Assembly (NCBI RefSeq): GCF_027579695.1
Contig: NC_083583.1
Location: 5,705,705-5,769,704 of the forward strand
DNA length: 64,000 nt
Origin: Neoarius graeffei
Lineage: Eukaryota; Chordata; Actinopteri; Siluriformes; Ariidae
Reading direction: 5' to 3'
This document shows positions 43,447 through 54,546 of the stretch, one piece after another; position 1 is the stretch's first letter, and every line of letters starts with the position of its first letter. A model generated the notes under the pieces. The model saw nothing but the letters and a program-made list of their open reading frames with translations. It searched no databases and had not been told where the DNA came from. The translations under genes and the position numbers were made by a program.

Positions 43447-43669
43447 TTGTCTGTTGTTACCCAGATGAGGATGGGTTCCCTTTTGAGTCTGGTTCCTTCC
43501 GAGGTTTCTTCCTCATGTTGTCTAAGGGAGTTTTTTCTTGCCACCGTCGCCACAGGTTTCATCATTGGGGACAGATTAGGGATAAAATTAGCTCATGTTC
43601 AAATTCTGTAAAGCTGCTTTGCGACAATGTTTATTGTTAAAAGCGCTATACAAATAATCTTGACTTGAC
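43447..43669 (+). mobile_element. Retroelement 3' end with CTTGA tail, copy 1
   Basis: CCCTTTTGAGTCTGGTTCC, then AAAGCTGCTTTGCGACAATG and AAAAGCGCTATACAAATAAT, ending TCTTGACTTGAC: a common 3' terminus of fish non-LTR/SINE families. Confidence 0.7.
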
Positions 43670-43850
43670 ATACGTAATACACTTATAAATTCACTACTTA
43701 AACCCACAAAGTAGATAATCTTGGACAGAAATTAGCATGAAAATCATTGTCGCCCTCACCGTCGAACCTGAGCTGGGCTTGAGGCAAACCACTTGGCTAG
43801 AACTGCAGCAGTAGGGTGGCCAGTTCCTTTCTGCTTACACACACACACAC

Positions 43851-44043
43851 ACCTATGGGCAATTTAGAGTAGCCAGTTAGCCTAACTGCATGTCTTTGGA
43901 CTGTGAGGGAAACCGGAGCACCCGGAGGAAACCCACACACACGGGGAGAACATGCAGACTCCACACAGAAAGGCCCCTATCAGCCACTGGGCTCGAACCC
44001 AGAACCTCCTTGCTGTGAGGCAACAGTGCTAACCACTACACCA
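43851..44043 (-). mobile_element. Short tRNA-derived SINE (copy E)
   Basis: Head and first body segment of a SINE related to family 1, more diverged (CTATCAGCCACTGGGCTCGA), followed on its 3' side by a CA run. Confidence 0.85.
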
Positions 44044-44075
44044 CGAGCATGAAAATAACAATCATTAATTCCGAA

Positions 44076-44398
44076 GGCCCTGGTCACACAACAGCTCGCG
44101 ATGGGTTTAATTTGCAATTCGGTAGAATCACAGCCAATTGTGTGATGCAGGTGAATGTTCTCTGAGCTCTGCAAATTTTTTTTTTTTTTGGTGCATTTCC
44201 GCCTTGTGAGTGGCTAAAAAGCATCACGGAAAATTTAAACGCATGCATTGAAAATTTGGTGGCGTTGTTTTCATCGGTGAATACTCGGAGGTGGGTTTGG
44301 GAATACTTCCTGAAGTTCATGGAAACATCGCCACCAAATGCCTCATTTTCATCTATAACCCATCGCGAAGCATCGCGAGCTGTGGTGTGACCGTAGCC
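44076..44398. mobile_element. MITE, TIR GGC…GGTCACAC(A/C)ACAGCTCGCGATG, copy 1
   Basis: The left end GGCCCTGGTCACACAACAGC and the inverse of the right end, GGCTACGGTCACACCACAGC, continue into GCGATGGGTTTAAT/GCGATGGGTTATAG. No coding frame. Confidence 0.75.
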
Positions 44399-44459
44399 AA
44401 AGATACAGCTACTTATCATGAGAAAGCTTTTTACTGCTGTTTGAACATTTAAATCCCTG

Positions 44460-44833
44460 ACATCCATCCATTATCTGTAGCCGCTTTATCCTGTCCTACA
44501 GGGTCGCAGGCAAGCCGGATCCTATCCCAGCTGACTACGGGTGAAAGGCGGGGTACACCCTGGACAAGTCGCCAGGTCATCACAGGGCTGACACATAGAC
44601 ACAGACAACCATTCACACTCACATTCACACCTACGCTCAATTTAGAGTCACCAGTTAACCTAACCTGCATGTCTTTGGACTGTGGGGGAAACCGGAGCAC
44701 CCGGAGGAAACCCACGCGGACACGGGGAGAACATGCAAACTCCACACAGAAAGGCCCTCGCCGGCCACGGGGCTCGAACCCGGACCTTCTTGCTGTGAGG
44801 CGACAGCGCTAACCACTACACCACCGTGCCACC
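44460..44833 (-). mobile_element. tRNA-derived SINE, family 1 (copy F)
   Basis: Near full-length, ending with ATGGATGGATG-type tail. No matching duplication around it; it forms the right boundary of segmental duplication copy 1. Confidence 0.9.
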
Positions 44834-44924
44834 TGCTCGTTATCTATTATTGTAATTTATGAATCCTTTTCCTTTCGTGTCTCTGCTCCGTTATATGTTC
44901 ATTTAATTGCCTAATTTAAAATGT

Positions 44925-45304
44925 GGCGGCACGGTGGTGTAGTGGTTAGCGCTGTCGCCTCACAGCAAGAAGGTCCGGGTTCGAGCCCCGTGGCCGGCGA
45001 GGGCCTTTCTGTGCGGAGTTTGCATGTTCTCCCCGTGTCCGCGTGGGTTTCCTCCGGGTGCTCCGGTTTCCCCCACAGTCCAAAGACATGCAGGTTAGGT
45101 TAACTGGTGACTCTAAATTGACCGTAGGTGTGAATGTGAGTATGAATGGTTGTCTGTGTCTATGTGTCAGCCCTGTGATGACCTGGCGACTTGTCCAGGG
45201 TGTACCCCGCCTTTCGCCCGTAGTCAGCTGGGATAGGCTCCAGCTTGCCTGCAACCCTGTAGGACAGGATAAAGCGGCTACAGATAATGAGATGAGATGA
45301 GATG
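44925..45304 (+). mobile_element. tRNA-derived SINE, family 1 (copy G)
   Basis: Full length, with the 12-bp duplication AATTTAAAATGT at 44913-44924 and 45305-45316 and an ATGAG tail. Lies head-to-head with copy F, ~90 bp away. Confidence 0.95.
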
Positions 45305-45724
45305 AATTTAAAATGTAATTTACATGCACCTTATTTGTTTTGTTTGTTTTTGTTTTTTCTCTTACATGTATCTCCTAATCTTTAATTTTAATCCGTATCC
45401 TCCCTGAGAGTTTGTACATTTTCCTTTGTTTAATTAAAAAAAAGAAAAAACTTGGTTCTGTCATTAAAAATCATGGAGGCCATACAAAGTACTAGATGTA
45501 GTAGTTTTTGTTGTGGGGTGTACTCATTTTTGCACCACCCTAATTTGAGTAAAACTGAAAAATGTGTAATCTAAGTTATATCATTAACCTTACTTTCACG
45601 TTATAAGTTAAACAGATGTTATATTAAACTTTGTCTTGTCAACATTTTGGAAATTGTTTGTGTTCACTGAGATATTGTTTAAAATGTTACTTTTCAAAGG
45701 GGGTGCACTCATTTACGCTCAGCA
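45305..45724. other. AT-rich spacer with Tc1-end-like words
   Basis: GTGTACTCATTTTTGCACCA and GTGCACTCATTTACGCTCAG resemble decayed transposon termini. Nothing can be delimited. Confidence 0.3.
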
Positions 45725-45932
45725 CTGTATAATAAAAAGAAAAATCACACGTTGGCTTGAAGATATGAAGTTTATCTTCTCGTGTTGAAAAACTCACATT
45801 TTTCATACGAAATACATCACAGATCTGAGTTACATATTTAAATAATAATGGCTGGCTTTTTTTTTTTCATGTTCTCTCAGATATATTCCATTCAGCTACT
45901 CATCTGATAGACCAAGAAAAAAAGCCAGCCAA

Positions 45933-45963
<31 letters not shown>

Positions 45964-46310
45964 CATACACATTCCTTTCAGGTGTTCAACGCATCTTTCT
46001 TTCAAAATTCTCTCAAAATCTTCCGTATTTAACGAAGCAAACCTGGCGGCCACGTTTGTTTACAAATTGTCACAGTCGCTCACTCACTAGCGCGGAAGTT
46101 TTACGTCTCCGATGTGTGAGGTCATGTTGTTTTGACAACCGTGCAATATCGTAAACCATATTCAACGCTCATTCTCCATTGGGTAGAGTGACGTAATACA
46201 TGTAGGATAAGCGATATGCTAATGATATTGCATGCTATCGAACCAAATGAATGAAACCCGCTAGAAGGGAATAGAACACGTTTTTATTCCATTGGAAAGT
46301 TTCCTGTATG
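45725..46310 (+). repeat. Dispersed repeat, copy 1 of an inverted pair
   Basis: From TGTATAATAAAAAGAAAAAT to GGAAAGTTTCCTGTATG. The same sequence in the opposite orientation is at 53577-54546. It contains GCCAGCC … GGCTGGC inverted words and an ATT run. Confidence 0.8.
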
Positions 46311-46393
46311 TATAATAATCAGTGATGTTTCACTCCGATGACGTCACTCATAGTGTTTTCCCGCTGACTAGACGCACGTTGTCAAAATGGCGA

Positions 46394-46773
46394 ACTCATC
46401 TCATCTCATTATCTGTAGCCGCTTTATCCTGTTCTACAGGGTCGCAGGCAAGCTGGAGCCTATCCCAGCTGACTACGGGCGAAAGGCGGGGTACACCCTG
46501 GACAAGTCGCCAGGTCATCACAGGGCTGACACATAGACACAGACAACCATTCACACTCACATTCACACCTACGCTCAATTTAGAGTCACCAGTTAACCTA
46601 ACCTGCATGTCTTTGGACTGTGGGGGAAACCGGAGCACCCGGAGGAAACCCACGCGGACACGGGGAGAACATGCAAACTCCGCACAGAAAGGCCCTCGCC
46701 GGCCACGGGGCTCAAACCCGGACCTTCTTGCTGTGAGGCGACAGCACTAACCACTACACCACCGTGCCGCCCC
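46394..46773 (-). mobile_element. tRNA-derived SINE, family 1 (copy H)
   Basis: Full length with ATGAG tail. Right flank matches that of copy D, left flank does not, and no target duplication is present: a recombinant boundary of the segmental duplication. Confidence 0.9.
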
Positions 46774-47347
46774 TTAACTGATTGTTTTGTTGTCAAATTT
46801 AATTTAATTTTTCATATATTCATGGGACTACAGTTGTCGTGAACAGTTTTGCGCTTGGCTTTCCATCAGTGGGGGGTTTATAGCATCAACGAAGCTGACT
46901 GTATGTTAAAACTGTTAATGTTATAATCATGTTGTCTGTTGTTACCCAGATGAGGATGGGTTCCCTTTTGAGTCTGGTTCCTTCCGAGGTTTCTTCCTCA
47001 TGTTGTCTAAGGGAGTTTTTTCTTGCCACCGTTGCCACAGGTTTCATCATTGGGGACAGATTAGGGATAAAATTAGCTCATGTTCAAATTCTGTAAAGCT
47101 GCTTTGCGACAATGTTTATTGTTAAAAGCGCTATACAAATAATCTTGACTTGACATATGTAATACACTTATAAATTCACTACTTAAACCCACAAAGTAGA
47201 TAATCTTGGACAGAAATTAGCATGAAAATCACTGTCGCCCTCACCATCGAACCTGAGCTGGGCTTGAGGCAAACCACTTGGCTAGAACTGCAGCAGTAGG
47301 GTGGCCAGTTCCTTTCTGCTTACACACACACACACACACACACACAC

Positions 47348-47541
47348 CTATGGGCAATTTAGAGTAGCCAGTTAGCCTAACTGCATGTCTTTGGACTGTG
47401 GGGGAAAACGGAGCACCCGGAGGAAACCCACACAGACACGGGGAGAACATGCAAACTCCACACAGAAAGGCCCCTATCAGCCACTGGGCTCGAACCCAGA
47501 ACCTCCTTGCTGTGAGGCAACAGTGCTAACCACTACACCAC
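47348..47541 (-). mobile_element. Short tRNA-derived SINE (copy I)
   Basis: The duplicate of copy E, carried along by the segmental duplication. Confidence 0.85.
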
Positions 47542-47572
47542 GAGCATGAAAATAATCATCATTAATTCCGAA

Positions 47573-47893
47573 GGCCCTGGTCACACAACAGCTCGCGATG
47601 GGTTTAATTTGCAATTCGGTAGAATCACAGCCAATTGTGTGATGCAGGTGAATGTTCTCTGAGCTCTGCAAGTGTTTTTTTTTTGGTGCGTTTCTGCCTT
47701 GTGAGTGGCTAAAAAGCATCGCGGAAAATTTAAACGCATGCATTGAAAATTTGGTGGCGTTGTTTTCATCGGTGAATACTCGGAGGTGGGTTTGGGAATA
47801 CTTCCTGAAGTTCATGGAAACATCGTCACCAAATGCCTCATTTTCATCTATAACCCATCGCAAAGCATCGCGAGCTGTGGTGTGACCGTAGCC
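47573..47893. mobile_element. MITE copy 2, duplicate of 44076-44398
   Basis: Same ends and interior as the copy at 44.1-44.4 kb. Confidence 0.75.
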
Positions 47894-47959
47894 AAAGATA
47901 CAGCTACTTATAATGAGAAAGCTTTTTACTGCTGTTTGAACATTTAAATCCCTGACATC

Positions 47960-48327
47960 CATCCATTATCTGTAGCCGCTTATCCTGTCCTACAGGGTCG
48001 CAGGCAAGCTGGAGCCTATCCCAGCTGACTACGGGTGAAAGGCGGGGTACACTCTGGACAAGTCGCCAGGTCATCACAGGGCTGACACATAGACACAGAC
48101 AACCATTCACACTCACATTCACACCTACGCTCAATTTAGAGTCACCAGTTAACCTAACCTGCATGTCTTTGGACTGTGGGGGAAACCGGAGCACCCGGAG
48201 GAAACCCACGCGGACACGGGGAGAACATGCAAACTCCACACAGAAAGGCCCTCGCCGGCCACGGGGCTCGAACCCGGACCTTCTTGCTGTGAGGCGACAG
48301 CGCTAACCACTACACCACTGTGCCGCC
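47960..48327 (-). mobile_element. tRNA-derived SINE, family 1 (copy J)
   Basis: The left flank matches copy F's and the right flank matches copy K's; there is no target duplication. It is the junction of the segmental and the tandem duplication. Confidence 0.9.
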
Positions 48328-48803
48328 AGTAGCTATACAGAGGATTAAAAAAAAGAATCTGAAATATGCAAATTTGAAAAGTGGACATTCCATTAGCATT
48401 TGTTTCTTTTGTCTAAAAAACCCCCCACAATCATCAAATAATGTGGTTACTACGCAACTAAATTTGTGTTAAACCTGTGTATAAACAGTTAAGACACAAA
48501 TGAGTCCTCAATTTTATTCGAAGGAGGCGATGATGTGATAAATATTATGTTAGCAATGTAGCATTTGCATGTATTCCTGGCTGACTTAACGACAGATTTT
48601 CACATACTGTGAATTAAGAATGATTTTCCACACCGACATATAATAAAAACACAATTTAAGAAAGACACAATAGTTTGGTGCTTTGCAGGTAAATAACATT
48701 TTTATGCCGTTTTCGAAAATCTTCACTGTGTTTTTCCAACTTTAGCCACTAGAGGGCGTACAGAATCACAGTGTGATTGACTTAATAATAATAATAATAA
48801 TAA

Positions 48804-49179
48804 TCTCATCTCATCTCATTATCTCTAGCCGCTTTATCCTTCTACAGGGTCGCAGGCAAGCTGGAGCCTATCCCAGCTGACTACGGGCGAAAGGCGGGGT
48901 ACACCCTGGACAAGTCGCCAGGTCATCACAGGGCTGACACATAGACACAGACAACCATTCACACTCACATTCACACCTACGCTCAATTTAGAGTCACCAG
49001 TTAACCTAACCTGCATGTCTTTGGACTGTGGGGGAAACCGGAGCACCCGGAGGAAACCCACGCGGACACGGGGAGAACATGCAAACTCCACACAGAAAGG
49101 CCCTCGCCGGCCACGGGGCTCGAACCCGGACCTTCTTGCTGTGAGGCGACAGCGCTAACCACTACACCACTGTGCCGCC
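48804..49179 (-). mobile_element. tRNA-derived SINE, family 1 (copy K)
   Basis: Full length with (TCATC)n tail beside a TAA run. Part of the 852-bp tandem unit. Confidence 0.9.
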
Positions 49180-49558
49180 AGTAGCTATACAGAGGATTAA
49201 AAAAAAGAATCTGAAATATGCAAATTTGAAAAGTGGACATTCCATTAGCATTTGTTTCTTTTGTCTAAAAAACCCCCCACAATCATCAAATAATGTGGTT
49301 ACTACGCAACTAAATTTGTGTTAAACCTGTGTATAAACAGTTAAGACACAAATGAGTCCTCAATTTTATTCGAAGGAGGCGATGATGTGATAAATATTAT
49401 GTTAGCAATGTAGCATTTGCATGTATTCCTGGCTGACTTAACGACAGATTTTCACATACTGTGAATTAAGAATGATTTTCCACACCGACATATAATAAAA
49501 ACACAATTTAAGAAAGACACAATAGTTTGGTGCTTTGCAGGTAAATAACATTTTTATG

Positions 49559-49953
49559 ACCGAAAGATAGATACCTGGTAAAAATATTACTAACAGCAGC
49601 TAAGAAAGCCATCACGAAGAAATGGGGAAGGGAAGACACCCCCACTCAAGATCAATGGACTCACCTGGTTGAGGAAATATACATAATGGAAAAAATGATA
49701 CACCGCCTGAGGCTACAGGAAGCCCAATTCAAAGAGAAATGGAAGAGATGGACAATATTTATCACTGAACAACGACAAAACTAAAAAACTTGATTAAGGA
49801 AAAGAAAAAAGAATATGGACAGATTATACGTAAAGAGACTCCCATTTGTTATATTTCTGAACGTGTTCTTACTTGTTGTAATTTATTATTGAGTTGTTCC
49901 TCCTTTGTAAAGAAAATTTTCAATAAAAATTAAAGTGAAAAAAAAAAAAAAAA
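49559..49953 (+). mobile_element. L1 retrotransposon 3' end, 5'-truncated
   Basis: A ~395-bp insert ends in a poly-A tail preceded by CAATAAAA and is flanked by the 16-bp duplication AAATAACATTTTTATG (49543-49558 and 49954-49969). This is the hallmark of target-primed reverse transcription. The empty site is preserved in the first tandem unit (about 48690). It contains the C-terminal coding part of ORF2. Confidence 0.95.
49577..49785 (+). pseudogene. L1 ORF2 C-terminal fragment
   Basis: One frame reads LLTAAKKAITKKWGRE, then QWTHLVEEIYIMEKMIHRLR, and FKEKWKRW before a TAA stop. The AAKKAI-x-x-KW segment and following helical region match the very C-terminus of vertebrate L1 ORF2 proteins. 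Only this last ~65 residues remain. Confidence 0.85.
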
Positions 49954-50063
49954 AAATAACATTTTTATGCCGTTTTCGAAAATCTTCACTGTGTTTTTCC
50001 AACTTTAGCCACTAGAGGGCGTACAGAATCACAGTGTGATTGACTTAATAATAATAATAATAA

Positions 50064-50197
50064 TAATCTCATCTCATCTCATTATCTCTAGCCGCTTTAT
50101 CCTTCTACAGGGTCGCAGGCAAGCTGGAGCCTATCCCAGCTGACTACGGGCGAAAGGCGGGGTTCACCCTGGACAAGTCGCCAGGTCATCACAGGGC

Positions 50198-50198
<1 letters not shown>
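50064..50198 (-). mobile_element. tRNA-derived SINE, family 1 (copy L, 3' part only)
   Basis: The 3' body ends abruptly at ACAGGGCT and is followed by a TAA microsatellite to about 50226. Right edge of the tandem duplication. Confidence 0.9.
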
Positions 50199-50226
<28 letters not shown>

Positions 50227-50231
<5 letters not shown>

Positions 50232-50535
50232 TTTCAAAGCATTTCAGAGTCTCAGTGCTCTAACAATAAAAATTATAATGATATGAACAAATAATAAATT
50301 ATAACAATAAAAGCATATGTATATTAGTGTTTACATGGATAAAAAAATTATGAAAAATTAATTAAAATGAAGATTAATATTAAGATTGTAAGAAAGTTAT
50401 TATAATAAAAATAATGGAATGTAATAAAAAGTAATAATGTTAATAATTAATAATATTGTTCAAAAAGTAATGTCTTTCGACTTGTTTCTACTTTTAAAGG
50501 TTTTAAACTTTTTTAAATGATTGTTTTATCAGTCA
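50227..50535. other. AT-rich spacer
   Basis: Mostly TAA/AAT-type sequence without gene or element ends. Confidence 0.5.
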
Positions 50536-50536
50536 G

Positions 50537-50915
50537 GGGGCGGTACGGTGGTGTAGTGGTGAGCACCGTCGCATTACAGCAAGAAGGTTCTGGGTTCGAG
50601 CCCAGCAGCCGATGGGGGCCTTTCTGTGTGGAGTTTGCATGTTCTCCCCGTGTCTGCGTGGGTTTCCTCCGGGTGCTCCGGTTTCCCCCACAGTCCAAAG
50701 ACATGCAGATTAGGATAACGTGGGGCAGCCATGGCCTGAGGTTGGGCTGAGGTGCCCTTGAGCGAGGCACCGAACCCCCAACTGCTCCCCAGGCATTCTA
50801 GCATAGCTGCCCACTGCTCTGGGGATGTGTGTGTGCTCATTGTTCACGTGTGTGTGCATTTGTGTGTTCACTGCTTTAGATGGGTTAAATGCAGAGAGGA
50901 ATTTCAAGATAGACG
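50537..50915 (+). mobile_element. tRNA-derived SINE, family 2 (copy M)
   Basis: Head GGGCGGTACGGTGGTGTAGT, body with CTGAGGTGCCCTTGAGCGAG GCACCGAACC and tail GATGGGTTAAATGCAGAG, as in copies C and R. Confidence 0.9.
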
Positions 50916-52222
50916 GCCTTTCAATTTCATAAAATCGGTCAAATTTAGTTCCGTCTGAAATGTGATCATTGCGAGATATGTTGATTTCTGCAATATCTCA
51001 AAAACAACAACAGGCCATTCTGTGGCTGGGAAGTTATTTAATTTGAGGGGATTAAAGCAAATAATGTGCATGAAATCGCTCGCTTGGCGCAGTCAAGCAG
51101 ACAGAGGAAGTCCGTGTGCACATATGCAGGTTTACCTTCTTCTTCTTTTGGGTTTTACGGCAGCTGGCATCCACAGTGTCGCATTACTGCCATCTACAGG
51201 TTTCCCTTTGAGCGTGCACTGACAGTTCCATCATTCTGTCGCTAAACGAACAGCTGATCACACCGAGGTGCTCACTGAGCGCCCATATTTATTAGTTTGA
51301 TCCTGCGTTTCCTTTCCTTCATATATAACATAACATCTTTTCTTCTCGCTTTCTGTTACTGTTGTTGCTCTTTCACGGTTCATTCGCACACTCACGTCCT
51401 CCATTTTTCTCTCCTGTTTCAAATTTGTCTACATGACGTATTATCTTGAATTGGGTCATGGTGAAGCAGGAAAAAATAGCGGAGAATTTCAGGCCACATG
51501 GCCTTAAATGCATTCATTGTTCTATTTTTGAAAAAAAAAAAAACTGGAAGTCTGTGGCTCAAATTCAGTAGCTCTCGGTCACTAAACAAAAATAATTGGG
51601 TGTCGGGAAAAAAATTTTTTATGACCTACACTTGAAAAATCTGAAAGGCAGTCTAGCTTTCAGTGTACGTGTGACAAATGAAGTTGTTCTTCTTTTAATC
51701 AGATCTGATATTTGACTGGCATTGGATCAGACTGGATTATATCTGTTTAAAAAAAATATAATAATTGAAAAGCACGTTCAGAAAGTTGATTTACAGCCTC
51801 ATTTCCAAAAACAAAAGTTAGGACGCTGTGTACAGTATAAATACAAACAGAATATATGTCGATTTGTAAATCACACAACATGATTCTGGCATCAAATTCA
51901 AAATGATCACATATTTTTATCGTGTTCAAAATTTGACATATTCTCTTTGTCCTGTTTTGAATGAAACATAAAGTTTCCATGATTTACAAAATATCACATT
52001 CTATTTTTATTTATATTTTACACAGCACCCTGACTTTTTTTTAAACAGGGTTGTATTATGATTACAAAAATATATTGTTTTTTTCCAAGTCAGAAGGCTG
52101 CACAATTATAACAAAATCTGCAGAAAACAGACCCATGGCTTCAGTGCCATTTTAACATCACTATCAGGGAGAAGTCAGCTCGAACTGGTTGCGTCATAAC
52201 CTGAACCTACTGCTCGAGAAAA
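50916..52222. other. Noncoding DNA, no feature recognised
   Basis: AT-rich, with homopolymer runs (51532-51543) and no reliable element ends. ACGCTGTGTACAGTATAAAT near 51830 resembles a repeat start but cannot be delimited. Confidence 0.45.
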
Positions 52223-52604
52223 TCTCATCTCATCTCATCTCATTATCTCTAGCCGCTTTATCCTTCTACAGGGTCGCAGGCAAGCTGGAGCCTATCCCAG
52301 CTGACTACGGGCGAAAGGCGGGGTACACCCTGGACAAGTCGCCAGGTCATCACAGGGCTGACACATAGACACAGACAACCATTCACACTCACATTCACAC
52401 CTACGCTCAATTTAGAGTCACCAGTTAACCTAACCTGCATGTCTTTGGACTGTGGGGGAAACCAGAGCACCCGGAGGAAACCCACGCGGACACGGGGAGA
52501 ACATGCAAACTCCACACAGAAAGGCCCTCGCCGGCCATGGGGCTCGAACCCAGACCTTCTTGCTGTGAGGCAACAGCGCTAACCACTACACCACCGTGCC
52601 GCCC
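52223..52604 (-). mobile_element. tRNA-derived SINE, family 1 (copy N)
   Basis: Full length with a (TCATC)n tail on the left and tRNA-like head on the right. Flanked by AT-rich DNA. Confidence 0.9.
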
Positions 52605-52689
52605 TATTATTATATCTATTATTTTTATTTTATATTTATTAATTATTATTCAGACTTCACACTTTCAGGGTAGGCTATATGAATTGTAG

Positions 52690-53576
52690 GCCGACACCGC
52701 TCACACACACACACATTTGTTCAACATCACAAACCTGATGGTGCTGTACTTGATATGCATGGTGAATCTGTTTGTCCCAGTGACTCGTTGGGTTGTCCCT
52801 CATTCTGTCCCTCAATCTGATCCTGAATGTCTTCATCCTCACTCTCAGATTGCCTTTCAGATGCCTCACTTTCCACCTCTCCAACCACCACCTCTGGCTC
52901 TCTCTCCATCTCTGGCTCTCTCTCCTCTTTCATAATCTTCATCTTCCTTACTCTCTCTATGTTGCTTTTTGCCAACAGGGGCAAAAAAGGACATAATGTC
53001 CTTCTTGCTCCTTTTCATGATGATAGCCTGCAGTAGGCCTATACTAAAAAGTAAACGGAGAGGAATGTAGCCTCTACATATCACAAGGCCATTCAAGTTT
53101 TCCAAGAAGGTTAAACACTCGGTTATTTTACCCATTTCCCAAAAATATTAAGTTAGGCTACTTATTGCTGTGCAACGCACTTTTAAGAAAGCGCAATAAA
53201 ACGGATTTATTCTTGTAGTGAACAACAACAGTAAAACACGGATATGTGCAAACACTGACGTTTCAAAATTGAATAATTTTCCTTACCTTCGCCTCTTTGC
53301 AGTAGCCTAGTTCTTGCAGGGCTGCAGCTGTTATCTCTCACGTCCAAAGTTTACAATTCGTGCTGCTGCTGGTCTTTCTGCTGCAGGTAACAGTGTGCAT
53401 GTAGCGCTTTAAGGAGTCCGTGTAGAACACTCCGTCATGTCAGTTCTGATCTTTGAGCCAGCACACGTCGAAATTAATAAAGCTTATTATCTGTTCAGCA
53501 CAGGGGCCACAACAGGGGCCAGGAGCAATTATACAGGGGCACTGGCCCCCCCGGCCCCCATTTAAAACCGCCTATG
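52690..53576 (-). mobile_element. 5' part of a hAT-like transposon (ZMYM1-like gene)
   Basis: The minus strand begins GGCGGTTTTAAATGGGGGCC and continues CCAGTGCCCCTGTA, a terminus type of large fish hAT elements. A noncoding exon ends at donor GTAAGG (exon end 53287). A second exon follows acceptor CTACTGCAG, with ATG at 53018. The 3' part is absent or unrecognisable. Confidence 0.5.
52727..53018 (-). pseudogene. N-terminus of a hAT/ZMYM-like transposase, frameshifted
   Basis: The minus-strand start MKRSKKDIMSFFAPVGKK resembles N-termini of fish ZMYM1-like/hAT proteins. The continuation is in another frame and strongly acidic (EEREPEMEREPEVVVGEVES), so one frame change is needed. No TTF-type zinc finger or catalytic domain is seen before similarity ends near 52727. 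Identification is tentative. Confidence 0.45.
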
Positions 53577-54546
53577 CATACAGGAAACTTTTTCAATGTA
53601 ATACAAACGTGTTCTATTCCCTTTTAGCGGCTTTCATTCAATTGGTTCGATAGCATGCAATATCATTAGCATATCGCTTATCCTACGTGTATCCCACTCT
53701 ACCCAATGGAGAATGAGCGTTGAATTTGGTTTATGATATTGCACAGTTGTCAAGACAACATGACGTCACACATCAGAAACGTAAAACTTCTGTGCTAGTG
53801 AGTGAGCAACTGTGACAATTTGTAAACAAATGTGGCCGCCAGGTTTGCTTCGTTAAATACGGAAGATTTTGAGAGAATTTTGAAAGAAAGATGCGTTGAA
53901 CACCTGAAAGGAATGTGTATGTTTAATAATAATAATAATAATAATAATATTGGCTGGCGGGCGGCACGGTGGTGTAGTGGTTAGCGCTGTCGCCTCACAG
54001 CAAGAAGGTCCTGGGTTCGAACCCCGGGTCCGGCGAGGGCCTTTCTGTGTGGAGTTTGCATGTTCTCCCCGTGTCCGCGTGGGTTTCCTCCGGGTGCTCC
54101 GGTTTCCCCCACAGTCCAAAGACATGCAGGTTAGGTTAACTGGTGACTCTAAATTGAGCGTAGGTGTGAATGTGAGTGTGAATGGTTGTCTGTGTCTATG
54201 TGTCAGCCCTGTGATGACCTGGCGACTTGTCCAGGGTGTACCCCGCCTTTCGCCCGTAGTCAGCTGGGATAGGCTCCAGCTCGCCTGCGACCCTGTAGAA
54301 GGATAAAGCAGCTAGAGATAATGAGATGAATGAGATGAATATTGGCTGGCTTTTTCTTGGTCTATCAGATGAGTAGCTGAATGGAATATATCTGAAAGAA
54401 CATGGAAAAAAAAGCCAGCCATTCTTATTTAAATATGTAACTCAGATCTGTGATGTATTTTGTATGAAAAATGCGAGTTTTTCAACACGAGAAGATAAAT
54501 TTCATATCTTCAAGCCAGCGTGTGATTTTTCTTTTTATTATACAGT
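53577..54546 (-). repeat. Dispersed repeat, copy 2 of the inverted pair, with SINE inside
   Basis: Inverse of 45725-46310 over its whole length, apart from SINE O inserted at the ATATTGGCTGGC site. It begins CATACAGGAAACTTTTTC next to the hAT-like terminus. Confidence 0.8.
53959..54337 (+). mobile_element. tRNA-derived SINE, family 1 (copy O)
   Basis: Full length, flanked by the 13-bp duplication AATATTGGCTGGC (53946-53958 and 54338-54350). The empty site is visible in the copy at 45.9 kb. Confidence 0.95.

Larger units (their letters stand above)
43288..44459. repeat. Segmental duplication, copy 1
   Basis: This block recurs nearly unchanged at 46774-47957. It contains a retroelement 3' end (43447-43669), a short SINE (43851-44043) and a MITE (44076-44398). 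Both copies are bounded by family-1 SINEs. Confidence 0.9.
46774..47957. repeat. Segmental duplication, copy 2
   Basis: Matches 43288-44459 with few differences (for example a longer CA run near 47323-47347 and scattered substitutions). Includes a retroelement 3' end (46928-47152), SINE copy I and a MITE (47573-47893). Confidence 0.9.
48328..50063. repeat. Tandem duplication, 852-bp period, SINE-bounded
   Basis: The sequence after SINE J (48328, AGTAGCTATACAGAGG) recurs after SINE K (49180). Unit 1 is 48328-49179, comprising the flank and SINE K. Unit 2 is the same flank with an L1 insertion (49559-49953), then truncated SINE L. The flanks look nearly identical over ~460 bp, so the event is recent. 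Confidence 0.9.
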
